From positions 1 to 60,555 of the IMG/VR virus record IMGVR_UViG_3300002835_000195: DNA of 60,555 bases. One strand, 5' to 3'. Origin of the DNA: a virus. The notes beneath the pieces were generated by a model, which saw only the letters and a list, made by a program, of their open reading frames with translations, searched no databases and was not told where the DNA came from. Positions 33,951-42,659 of the stretch are shown piece by piece. A program made the translations under genes and the position numbers. How positions within the stretch are numbered: the first letter of the stretch is position 1; each line of letters starts with the position of its first letter.

Positions 33951-36185
33951 GGAGCAGCAACCACCAAGACCCTAAAGGAGAGCATCTCTCTAACAGGTCA
34001 CGGTTTTAGTGTGGGAACTGTGATTCGCTACAACCCAAGCGGAACCCCAAAACTGTATGTGCCTGCACAAGCAGACTCCGCAGAAAACGCCGAAGTGCTA
34101 GGCATCGTGAACGCAGTCACCGACGCAAACACTTTTGAACTCACCTACGGCGGGTATTTGGAAATGCCCGCGTTTAGTGGTATTAGTTTTCCTGTCATGT
34201 TCTTGTCGGGTGTGTGTGCTGGTGGGCTGACTTCCAATCCGCCCAGTGCTTTGGGACAGGTCATCAAGCCTGTAGCCACCAAGCACCCCACCCTGAACGG
34301 CTTTGTGCTGAACAACTACTTGGGCACACAGATTGGCGGCTCGTCCACTGTGGGTATTGACCAAGTACAGCCTGTGGGCAGCATTATGCCCTTTGCTGGT
34401 AGTGCCATACCTGACTCGTGGTTGGAGTGTAACGGCACCACTTACACGGTTGCAGACTACCCTGAATTGTACGGTGCAATACAGTACACCACAGGTGATC
34501 GGATGCCACTTTACGGTTATGTGGCTAAAATTACTTCTGGTGCTGGAAATTGGACAAATATTGCTGCTGTTGGTGGCTATATACAGTTCAAAAACAACAC
34601 CACAAGCACATGGACAACCAATCAACCTGTCAGTGGTCAAAATTTGATATACGACACACAAGCAGAAATAACTGCACAAATTATTGCGGTGTCTGGTGCT
34701 GATGTTTGGGTGCAAGTACTGCCTGTATACAACAGTTCCACCAAAACCTTTGTGTATCCCAATATGGCGTTTACAACTGGTGGGGTGCTGTGGAATAATA
34801 CTGGTGCTTTTACTACATCAAAATATAGAGTACTAGACTCAACAGGAACAATAATTCACACCAACAATAGTGTGTCTGCTGTTTCTTTGGTTGCTTTCAA
34901 CACCCCAGATATGCGTGGGCGGTTTGCGGTTGGTGTTAACACATCGGCATTGGGTGAGATGGAAGCCGATACGGCAAACACCTCTGCTATCTCTGGCATC
35001 TACGCTCTCGGAAGCGAGGGTGGTGAAGAAAAACACATTTTGACAACGGCGGAAATGCCCAACCACAGTCACGAAGGAACAATTTCTGCACCTTCAAATA
35101 ATCCGTACTTGATTATTCCTCCAGTAATTGCTGGCAGTAAAAACACAGGAATTAATACCATATACGCTTCAGAACTAGATCAACAAGCAGGACCAGAGTC
35201 AATCAACCTAAATGCAAGCAGAGTTTACTTTGAGTTTGTTGGCTCCAACACCCCCCACAACAACATGCCACCGTACCTCGCGGTGCGGTACATCATTAAA
35301 GCCAAGCCGTACACCCGTGCAGCCATTATTGACGGGCTAGACCTGCCGTGGCAGTCCACACTGGTTCGTGATCTACGCACCCGTGCCATTGGCGGCTCCA
35401 ACAGCGATTTGGTGTTCTACACCAACACCGCAGGCGACAGTGGGTTGGGCACAGAGCGGATGCGTATTTATGGAAACGGAAATACGGGCGATATACTGTT
35501 CTCTGGTGCGGGAGACAGCACAACAACGAATCCACTCATATTGAGCGTTGGCGGAACTCGGATAAACAGCAACCGCGATGACGCTTTCTTTATATCAACA
35601 AAACAAGACGGAACAACTGTTGGATATTTTGGATTCAACGGATTCAGCACCCAATCACTCAAGTATACTGAATGGGAAGTCGCAACACGAGGAGCGAGTG
35701 ACTCTGCTTCTGTTACTAGGCTCTACATTAACCAAATAGGAAATGTTGGGATTGGAACACAGACTCCAGCAGTCAAACTAGATGTGGTTGGTAACATCAA
35801 GGCTAGTAGTGGATTGGTTCTTGGCGGTGCAACTTTTGCTGCTCCGAGTGGGAGTGCTCCTATATTTGCTGTTCGGGCTTGGGGAAAAATAACTCCGAAT
35901 GGTTCTAGTAATCCATCCAGTTTTGTTGGCGGAAACATAGCAAGTGCGGTGCGATCAGGTGATGGAACTATAACTGTGACTATGACCACGGCTATGCCAA
36001 GTACAGATTATTCTGTGGTTGCTTCTTCTGTTGGACAAACGGTAGATGGTGTTGACAATCGCACTCAAGTTTCCGTTAGTATCATAAGTACGACACAATT
36101 TGCAATAATTTTGGCTCAATCTAATACTGCTATTTTAAGAGATTTTAATGCCGCGAACATCATAACATTCGTAGTTGTTGGTTGA
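33924..36185 (+). CDS. Tail-collar-domain fibre protein (short-fibre gp12-like)
   Basis: The 753-aa protein has an N-terminal attachment module (residues 1-120), including AEVLGIVNAVTDANTFELTY, that is shared with the preceding fibre. Residues about 150-470 hold a split phage tail collar domain: QPVGSIMPFAGSAIPDSWLE and CNGTTYTVADYPELYGAI, later NTPDMRGRFAVG, EEKHILTTAEMPNHSHEG and HNNMPPYLAVRYIIKA. The HSH and HNNMPPY parts match metal-binding fibre tips such as T4 gp12. Fibre repeats (GIGTQTPAVKLDV) follow. The C-terminus PIFAVRAWGKITPNG is a known receptor-binding fibre tip type in marine phages. AAGG precedes the ATG. It is likely a host-recognition protein. Confidence 0.8.
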   Translation: MGSSLVLTGGAATTKTLKESISLTGHGFSVGTVIRYNPSGTPKLYVPAQADSAENAEVLGIVNAVTDANTFELTYGGYLEMPAFSGISFPVMFLSGVCAGGLTSNPPSALGQVIKPVATKHPTLNGFVLNNYLGTQIGGSSTVGIDQVQPVGSIMPFAGSAIPDSWLECNGTTYTVADYPELYGAIQYTTGDRMPLYGYVAKITSGAGNWTNIAAVGGYIQFKNNTTSTWTTNQPVSGQNLIYDTQAEITAQIIAVSGADVWVQVLPVYNSSTKTFVYPNMAFTTGGVLWNNTGAFTTSKYRVLDSTGTIIHTNNSVSAVSLVAFNTPDMRGRFAVGVNTSALGEMEADTANTSAISGIYALGSEGGEEKHILTTAEMPNHSHEGTISAPSNNPYLIIPPVIAGSKNTGINTIYASELDQQAGPESINLNASRVYFEFVGSNTPHNNMPPYLAVRYIIKAKPYTRAAIIDGLDLPWQSTLVRDLRTRAIGGSNSDLVFYTNTAGDSGLGTERMRIYGNGNTGDILFSGAGDSTTTNPLILSVGGTRINSNRDDAFFISTKQDGTTVGYFGFNGFSTQSLKYTEWEVATRGASDSASVTRLYINQIGNVGIGTQTPAVKLDVVGNIKASSGLVLGGATFAAPSGSAPIFAVRAWGKITPNGSSNPSSFVGGNIASAVRSGDGTITVTMTTAMPSTDYSVVASSVGQTVDGVDNRTQVSVSIISTTQFAIILAQSNTAILRDFNAANIITFVVVG

Positions 36186-36208
36186 TATTGTATATTAAAA
36201 ATAGAAAC

Positions 36209-36240
36209 CACACATGGGATCATCACTAGTACTAACAGGC
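36209..36240 (+). repeat. 32-bp direct repeat, copy 2
   Basis: An exact copy of 33919-33950 that carries a duplicated start codon and nine codons of the collar-fibre gene into the gap before the beta-helix gene. Confidence 0.97.
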
Positions 36241-36264
36241 AGAACAAAAAACACCCATAAATAA
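36214..36264 (+). pseudogene. 16-codon relic ORF from a duplicated fibre gene start
   Basis: ATG at 36214 opens MGSSLVLTGRTKNTHK then TAA (36262-36264). The first nine residues equal the start of the collar-fibre protein. The frame is the same as that of the next gene, whose ATG comes two codons after the stop. It is either the broken N-terminus of that gene or a leader peptide that couples translation. Confidence 0.6.
36256..36263 (+). promoter_or_regulatory. Candidate late promoter (CATAAATA)
   Basis: CATAAATA is one base from T4 TATAAATA and lies only 7 bases before the ATG at 36271. A transcript from it would be almost leaderless. It may also be chance in an AT-rich gap. Confidence 0.3.
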
Positions 36265-36270
36265 ACACAT

Positions 36271-39200
36271 ATGCCAGACTTTTCCCCACTACCATCGGCA
36301 GCCAACAACGCCCTGCTAAACCTCAAGTTTATTGCAGAAGACACCACCATCTACCTGTCTCCACCCAACAACGGTTTGGGCAAGACTGGATCTGCTGGCA
36401 CATGGACAGGACTCACATGGGGAAGCGACGATAGTGGTGACGGCACTCTAGCCAAGCCCTTTGCAACACTCCGTCGTGCGTGGACAGAGGCACAAAAGTA
36501 TACAATCACAGGCAACGCTACTCTATACATTCAGTTCCAAAAAGGAATTTACGGATACACATACGATACAGGTAACACAGGCAGCAATCCTTTCCCTGAC
36601 AACCTGTACCACCCACAGGGCGGAAATATTGTTATTCAAGGTGACTTGAATGCCATCAAGCAGCGGTACATCTATCGCGTAAAAGACTACTCTTGGGACT
36701 TGTCGCGGGTTGCGTATTTCGGTCACACTGGCACAGTAAACACATGGTATGCTGTTCATGCGGGTGGAGATACTGCTGCTAACTACCCATTAGGAAACGG
36801 AAATACCGCCCACGGATTCAGTGCAGAAGACGAGTTTGGATATGTGTCCGTGTCTAATGCGTTCCTACACTCGTCTACTATTATTGGTTATAACGATGCT
36901 TTGAATGGAGTTGCTTCTGCAAAATACACAAACACACACGGCCACAACTTTGGCAGACATGTGTATAACCACGGTTTGTCGTATGAAGACTCTCAAGCCA
37001 TTTTAGGATTAGCACGAATTGAAGGTGCGTCTTCTAGTGCTTTTGATTTGGCACTTCAGTTTAAATGGATCAATCTGGACGGTCGAATCAACACCTATCC
37101 AAACACCACCGTAAACGGAAAACTCCCAGGAGGACTTGGAAACGGTCTTACTGGATACGGAACTTTAGGAAACAATCCGTGCTATCCAGAGCCACAGTAC
37201 TCTCAACCAAACGGTTTCTATGGTCCAACTTTTGGCGTAAGTTCAAGTTTGGCGACTATTGATCCGTATTCATCTTCTTCGGTTGGTGGAGTTCAGTTTG
37301 GAATTGCTTCAGGAGTTTCTGTTGGATATCCCGCACGAAACGCTGGTGAGGTTCATGTTAGTGATGACGCACACCTGTTGACAAATTTCCCAGTTGTTAT
37401 CAAAACTTATAGCAGCGGATCAATCACATTCAACAATGGAACAAATGCTCAACCCATTCCTCTAGTGATTGAGGGCGGAACTATTAAATCCATCAGAAAT
37501 CTCATGTTTGTGAATGGACATGTTGAAGGTGCTAGTTACGGTGCAAAATCGGTTTGTAGTGGATGGGATCACCAACTAAACGCTGTTAGTGCAAGTGTTA
37601 CTCGTTACGCTTCAAATCCTGGAATGATTGTTCAGGACGGAGGCAGCACATCAATTCGTAACCTTGGTTTCCTTGGATACGGATTGTCTGTGAACAGTCC
37701 TGTGTGCGTTTATGTAAACAACGGAACGCTGCTCAGTGACATGGGTTTTGATGCTTCCAATTATATGGAGTATAGCCCTGGAGTTCATAATGTTGGAAGC
37801 ACTTTCTATTACCCTAAACTTGGGCTTTTAATGAATACTCCAATATTTGTTAGCAGCCACTCGGCTGGAATACATGTAGACGGTCCAAATGGAGTTGTAG
37901 ATTTTACCAATGGTTTCAGAACCAGTAGCAAACTAAGTGATTCGTATTGCAATCAAGCCGTCCTGATGCAATCAATTACACCCGCAACAAATATGTTGTT
38001 TTCTTTTAACAACGCCAAAATGTATATGGGTCCATTAGACATTTCTTACAATTCGTATACTCCAGGATATACCCAATTACGGTTGGACATACCGCAGTTT
38101 TCGGGATCTACTCTTTCAAATGGACTAACTGCTGCTTTTTATGTTCCTGAAATTTTTGCAAACACTCGCGGGGACAGATACAAGAGTGTTGTTGGTTATA
38201 AAAACCAAGGCGGTACACGAACGGCTGTTCTGCGAGCGTTTAATATAATAGAAACTACTGTGGATCAGAAAGCCGCTTCCACTGGATGGACTCTTGGAAC
38301 ATGGAGAAACGGAGCGGGAACCGTTGTAAATGAAAGACCTGTAAAAAATCAAAGTGTCATATTCCACTGTCAGAAACTTAATACTCCTGCATTTGATACC
38401 ATTGAAGCGGTAAGATCATGGTTAAATGCTTCTGCTGGAAATACTCTTGAATTTTTTGCGTATTCTAATAATACAGAAGGAACAACTCTAGAGTATCTTG
38501 GATTGGGTAATGGTGGAATAGTTTTGGGTTGTAGTGGTGGAACCACTCTATCATGCAGCACCACAGCACTCGGAACAAACAAGGGAACTGAATTTGGATT
38601 GACTCTTACCAATAGTAGTGCAAATGGAGTTGGTGAGAGATCCAAAGACTATGTGAGGTTGTATGGATTTGGCGCGAATAATGGACATTCTATCCTTACC
38701 TCTCTCGGCGGAAAATTTTACATTGCTGGAAATGCTATTTTTCGTGGTAGGTGCTATAGTCAAATTGTATCTAGTGGTGGTGATTCTGTTGTTAAAAGCG
38801 CAAGAGGAGCAATCAGTATACGAGACTTTACCCACTCTGGTGTACTTGTTCAGCAAAAACCCGCTATACTTGCTTTGGGAGGAGTACATATAAAGCATCC
38901 GTTTGGGTTTGGTTACGGTGGATGGGAGTTAGGAAACGACTACGGATACGGAATCTATTCTCGTCACGGAGCCTATCTGTCTCTTGGTTACAATTCGGAT
39001 TATCACGATCCTGTAGTAATTGGTCTTCCGTATTCTAGGCGTGCCCATGTGAACGAAGCAGGGCAGAACATGGGATTCTATAATAAAGGTGGCACCACAG
39101 AGTTGGGAATAAACACAGCAAATATTTCAATCCCATTCCTTCTAGATCATAATACTCAATCTGATTGGACTGCTGGCACTTACATATCAGTAATTGCGGC

Positions 39201-39669
39201 ATTTGATGGTGGATATTACGCTGAAAGTAGCGATACAACTGCAATCAAATACTACTTTGGGTATAATTCTCTAGCAAGTGGTTGCGGTGCTCTTTGGCAC
39301 ATATGGAACACAAGTCAAGGGCAATCCAATCTCTTTATAAACACCATGACACGAGGCACATTTGGATTGCCCACTTCTGGAAACGGAACCCAACTAATGT
39401 ACAATATTCCACGAGGCATGACCATGTGGTGGATAAAGGGTGCAACTGGATGGGTTGGAGGATCTGGAACTCCAAGCACTTCCAATAATCTGCTGTATAA
39501 ATCTCCTGTAAATTTTGGTGGTGCTGGAAGTATTGACCAAAATTTGATACCTAGTGCAAATCAAATTGCTTCTGCTTTTACTGCAAATCCTCCAGGGTAT
39601 TCTGGTCCAGCACTTTATAGAGGAACTCAAACAGTACTGAACGCTTACTACTCTAGTGGAGGAGGATAA
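36271..39669 (+). CDS. Tailspike/fibre-type protein with beta-helix-like sequence
   Basis: The 1132-aa protein carries SDDSGDGTLAKPFATLRRAW near residues 42-61. This is the entry motif of right-handed beta-helix tailspikes and polysaccharide-active fibres (D-G-T/S-x-x-x-P-F-A-T-L/I). The rest is rich in Gly, Asn, Tyr and Ser with many short strands, as in such helices (NIVIQGDLNAI, SIRNLGFLGYGLSV, GGIVLGCSGGTTLSC). No catalytic residue can be named. There is no Shine-Dalgarno before ATG 36271. An in-frame stop lies six bases upstream, preceded by a relic of another fibre's N-terminus. The gene may therefore have lost or exchanged its attachment domain. It is probably a host-surface binding or depolymerising appendage. 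Confidence 0.65.
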   Translation: MPDFSPLPSAANNALLNLKFIAEDTTIYLSPPNNGLGKTGSAGTWTGLTWGSDDSGDGTLAKPFATLRRAWTEAQKYTITGNATLYIQFQKGIYGYTYDTGNTGSNPFPDNLYHPQGGNIVIQGDLNAIKQRYIYRVKDYSWDLSRVAYFGHTGTVNTWYAVHAGGDTAANYPLGNGNTAHGFSAEDEFGYVSVSNAFLHSSTIIGYNDALNGVASAKYTNTHGHNFGRHVYNHGLSYEDSQAILGLARIEGASSSAFDLALQFKWINLDGRINTYPNTTVNGKLPGGLGNGLTGYGTLGNNPCYPEPQYSQPNGFYGPTFGVSSSLATIDPYSSSSVGGVQFGIASGVSVGYPARNAGEVHVSDDAHLLTNFPVVIKTYSSGSITFNNGTNAQPIPLVIEGGTIKSIRNLMFVNGHVEGASYGAKSVCSGWDHQLNAVSASVTRYASNPGMIVQDGGSTSIRNLGFLGYGLSVNSPVCVYVNNGTLLSDMGFDASNYMEYSPGVHNVGSTFYYPKLGLLMNTPIFVSSHSAGIHVDGPNGVVDFTNGFRTSSKLSDSYCNQAVLMQSITPATNMLFSFNNAKMYMGPLDISYNSYTPGYTQLRLDIPQFSGSTLSNGLTAAFYVPEIFANTRGDRYKSVVGYKNQGGTRTAVLRAFNIIETTVDQKAASTGWTLGTWRNGAGTVVNERPVKNQSVIFHCQKLNTPAFDTIEAVRSWLNASAGNTLEFFAYSNNTEGTTLEYLGLGNGGIVLGCSGGTTLSCSTTALGTNKGTEFGLTLTNSSANGVGERSKDYVRLYGFGANNGHSILTSLGGKFYIAGNAIFRGRCYSQIVSSGGDSVVKSARGAISIRDFTHSGVLVQQKPAILALGGVHIKHPFGFGYGGWELGNDYGYGIYSRHGAYLSLGYNSDYHDPVVIGLPYSRRAHVNEAGQNMGFYNKGGTTELGINTANISIPFLLDHNTQSDWTAGTYISVIAAFDGGYYAESSDTTAIKYYFGYNSLASGCGALWHIWNTSQGQSNLFINTMTRGTFGLPTSGNGTQLMYNIPRGMTMWWIKGATGWVGGSGTPSTSNNLLYKSPVNFGGAGSIDQNLIPSANQIASAFTANPPGYSGPALYRGTQTVLNAYYSSGGG

Positions 39670-39670
39670 T

Positions 39671-41584
39671 ATGAGCAAAAAGGTAATAGTAATAAACTCT
39701 AGTGGAGAAGTAGTTCCCCCTTCTTCCGCTCTAATCTCTTCTTCTATTTCGCAATCAGAAGAGTCTTTTATTCCATCTAATTACGGTGCTGGCTTTTTGC
39801 CAATTATTGTTGATAGTGCAAGAGAGGACATATATGCGTCTACTTTTACAACCATTGGCGCAACAAATTCTATAGAGTTGCAAAACGATTTTGAAACACC
39901 AAAAAGCAGATCACTGACTCTACAAACCAGATCCAATATTGTTCCCATAGCCGATCAGCAGATTTCTGGAACACTATACAAAGGATTTGCCACAAACGAG
40001 TTGGTGTATCAGTCTAACATTAGACCAGAAGTAATCAATTTTTATGCTCCAAGTGGCATTACTGCCACAGAATACAATCCAATTATTGGAATAACTGGTG
40101 TAAGCGGTTTCCTTGGCAACAACGCAGCACAGTTCATGGGTTCTTATTTGGATTTGGACACCCCCACAGCGGGATTAAGTCTTCCAGGATTTAGCAGTGC
40201 GGGAACAACAGGAACCTGTTTCTTGATTTCTGGTTTTATTCTGTTGGAATCCAATCCTTCAACCACTTACGACCCTATAATTGCGTTCCGTGGAGTGTGT
40301 GCTTCTGCTGGTATTGGAATTGGCACAACAAATGATTCTTTCTCGCTTGAATACGATTCTGATATTAGTGCCAAGCGATTAAAATTCCACTTTAGCCATT
40401 CGTCTCACAGCAATAGCGGATTCAGTTATTCTATGAATGTGTCTCCCGCAAGTGGAGTAACACTTGGTCAATGGCATCATTTTGCCGTATCGTGGATCAA
40501 TGCTGGAAGCAGTGCATCCGTCTGCTCGTATTGGAACGGAGAGCGGCAAGAAAAAATTGCTACCATTGCTGGAAACATTAGAAACACCCCGTCAAGTTTC
40601 TATGTTGGTTGTGGTCCTCAAGGCTACAGACCACTCAAGGGTTGGCTTGATGACATAATGGTTAGTATTGGTTCAACCAACGGAGGCCGTCTTGATCCTG
40701 TTCGTGGATTTTCGGGAGGAGCAACAGGACCAACCATAACTACAAAGCAAGAAGCAGGATTTTACACTGTATACCATTTGGGAATGGATGGCCCAGAAGG
40801 CACATCTTTATTCCCCTGCGATACCACAAACAAAATAATGAGTAATGTGGCGTTTTATAACGGCGATTTGTTCATATACGGAAATATTGGCTCCACGGCT
40901 TCACGAACATGGACAACCCCCATAGTGGGTGTGTGTGGAGGTCATGCTGTTCCAGGAACATCATACGGTTATATTTTCGGATACGATACCAAGTCGTGTT
41001 TCATTCCAACAGCAGTAACCGATTTGACTTCTGGTCTAACTGGTGCAAAGGAGTACAGAAAAGACCTTATTGATTACAGTTTCCGTTACTATCTCGGAAT
41101 TACTGCAATGGCTGGTGCAAGCGGAGCAAGTGGAGATTTTACAAACCTATATTCTGGTTCCACTTTCCCAACATCGTGGACATACTACGGAATAGAAAGC
41201 AACTTGAATTATTTGAAAAATGTCTACGATGCTATTATTGTGGGTGGATTAACTGCTGAGGTTGGCATACCAAACGCACAAGGAAACTATTATTCGTTTG
41301 TAACTGCTGCTGCTTGCAATTTGTATAAAGATGTGTTGGCGTATTTTGGTGAAGCAAATACTGCAAGAACATTTGCCAATAATGCCATAGACTCCAAAAC
41401 ATCCTATACAGATTTGAAACTTTTCCAAGGTATCACACAACCCAAAATTGTTTCCAAGTTAGCAGCAAGTGGAAATTCAGTGGTCTACATTCCTGTAACA
41501 TCACTAACCACAAAAACCAATCGTTCTCCAGAAAACTACTGGAACACTGGTGTAGAACAAGAAAAAGTAGAAGCCATTCCATAA
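39671..41584 (+). CDS. LamG-domain structural/adhesin protein
   Basis: The protein has 637 aa from ATG 39671. A GTG at 39656 is in frame, but the ATG has GGAGG six bases upstream and is preferred. Residues about 130-330 form a LamG/concanavalin A-like domain: NNAAQFMGSYLDLDTP, FLISGFILLESNP, LGQWHHFAVSWINAGSSASV, YWNGERQEKIATI, GWLDDIMVSIG. Such domains bind glycans or mediate protein contacts. The N-terminal 90 residues and the last 250 are unassigned. The start of the protein (KKVIVINSSGEVVPPSSALI) may be the attachment part. It closes the large fibre block. Confidence 0.68.
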   Translation: MSKKVIVINSSGEVVPPSSALISSSISQSEESFIPSNYGAGFLPIIVDSAREDIYASTFTTIGATNSIELQNDFETPKSRSLTLQTRSNIVPIADQQISGTLYKGFATNELVYQSNIRPEVINFYAPSGITATEYNPIIGITGVSGFLGNNAAQFMGSYLDLDTPTAGLSLPGFSSAGTTGTCFLISGFILLESNPSTTYDPIIAFRGVCASAGIGIGTTNDSFSLEYDSDISAKRLKFHFSHSSHSNSGFSYSMNVSPASGVTLGQWHHFAVSWINAGSSASVCSYWNGERQEKIATIAGNIRNTPSSFYVGCGPQGYRPLKGWLDDIMVSIGSTNGGRLDPVRGFSGGATGPTITTKQEAGFYTVYHLGMDGPEGTSLFPCDTTNKIMSNVAFYNGDLFIYGNIGSTASRTWTTPIVGVCGGHAVPGTSYGYIFGYDTKSCFIPTAVTDLTSGLTGAKEYRKDLIDYSFRYYLGITAMAGASGASGDFTNLYSGSTFPTSWTYYGIESNLNYLKNVYDAIIVGGLTAEVGIPNAQGNYYSFVTAAACNLYKDVLAYFGEANTARTFANNAIDSKTSYTDLKLFQGITQPKIVSKLAASGNSVVYIPVTSLTTKTNRSPENYWNTGVEQEKVEAIP

Positions 41585-41587
41585 TTT

Positions 41588-41860
41588 ATGGCTATATCCC
41601 TTATACATTATGGAAACTCAAAGGTTGTTCTCAACGGGCGCGAGTACTCGTGGGATGATTTTTTGAAAGTGTGTGGTGACTACTCTGTTCCGTTTGGATT
41701 TCACACACGGGTATACGAGCAGGGCGTTCGGCACTATGTTACAGACGGAGACAATACCGTATACCTAAAGAAACAAGACGCGGGTTGTGATCGGTGGTGT
41801 GCCCGCGAGCCTGAACTAGCCTTACTAGTGGAAAGACTAAAGGCTGAAAACGGAGACTAG
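41588..41860 (+). CDS. Small conserved-looking protein of unknown function
   Basis: This 90-aa protein begins AISLIHYGNSKVVLNGREYSWDDFLKVCGDY and has a second half with YVTDGDNTVYLKKQDAGCDRW. It has balanced composition, no membrane segment and no recognisable family. It starts three bases after the stop of the LamG gene and lies before the late promoter of the neck operon, so it should be the last gene of the fibre transcript. Confidence 0.5.
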   Translation: MAISLIHYGNSKVVLNGREYSWDDFLKVCGDYSVPFGFHTRVYEQGVRHYVTDGDNTVYLKKQDAGCDRWCAREPELALLVERLKAENGD

Positions 41861-41876
41861 GCAAAACGCCACGCTC

Positions 41877-41884
41877 CTAAATAC
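41877..41884 (+). promoter_or_regulatory. Candidate late promoter (CTAAATAC) for the neck operon
   Basis: CTAAATAC followed by AAGGAG and the gp13 ATG (17 bases from the octamer to the start codon). It begins the gp13-gp14-gp15-gp16-gp17 set. Confidence 0.55.
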
Positions 41885-41900
41885 TTGAAAAGGAGACTGC

Positions 41901-42656
41901 ATGGCTAGCCCACAATCCCGTCAACAACTAAAAGACTACTGCCTACGGGCACTAGGTCATCCTGTGATTGAAGTTAATGTGGAAGACTCACAGGTAGAAG
42001 ACCGCATTGACGAAGCACTACAATACTTTGCCAAGTGGCACCACGATGGCGGTATGCGGATGTACTACACCTATCCGCTAACACAACAAGACATCGACCG
42101 TAAATTTATAGACACCACCCCCATTGATCCGTCCATTCTGACAATTAATCGTATATTTCATATGGGCTTCAACATCTCCACCCATAATATCTTTAACATC
42201 CGCTACCAGTTGGCACTCAATGACTTTTACGGTTTGCGTACAGGGCAGACCAATCTGAACTACTATGTGTCTACCATGCAGTATATTGAGATGTTGGAGC
42301 AGTTGCTTGATCCTGAAAAACAGATTCGTTTCAACCGAGTAAACAACCGCCTGTTTATTGATGCCACCACAACCGATATGCAGGCAGGCACTTTCCTTAT
42401 GATTGAGGCGTACACAGCCAATAACCCCGAACTCGCAACCGAAATTTATAACGACAACTACCTGAAAAAGTATACTATTGCTCTTATCAAGCGGCAGTGG
42501 GGAGTAAACCTGTCTAAGTACGAGGGTATGCCACTCCCAGGAAATGTCACATTCAACGGCGGTAAAATCTATCAGGAAGCAATGGAAGAAATAGCAAAAT
42601 TGGAAGAAGATGTGCAGAGCAAGTACCAATTGCCACCCGATTTTATTACAGGATAA
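41901..42656 (+). CDS. gp13: Neck protein gp13
   Basis: The 251-aa protein matches the gp13 family of head-to-tail connector proteins. It shows LKDYCLRALGHPVIEVNVED, VEDRIDEALQYFAKWHHDGG, INRIFHMGFNISTHNIFNIRYQ and TMQYIEMLEQLLDPEKQIRF. gp13 and gp14 together form the neck that closes the filled head and accepts the tail. T4 gp13 has 309 aa, and the shorter form is typical of marine T4-like phages. AAGGAG precedes the ATG. It is followed at 4 bp by gp14. Confidence 0.93.
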   Translation: MASPQSRQQLKDYCLRALGHPVIEVNVEDSQVEDRIDEALQYFAKWHHDGGMRMYYTYPLTQQDIDRKFIDTTPIDPSILTINRIFHMGFNISTHNIFNIRYQLALNDFYGLRTGQTNLNYYVSTMQYIEMLEQLLDPEKQIRFNRVNNRLFIDATTTDMQAGTFLMIEAYTANNPELATEIYNDNYLKKYTIALIKRQWGVNLSKYEGMPLPGNVTFNGGKIYQEAMEEIAKLEEDVQSKYQLPPDFITG

Positions 42657-42659
42657 AGC

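Noticed and set aside
34098-34715. 205-aa minus-strand ORF
   Set aside because: Antisense to the collar-fibre gene; low-complexity product.
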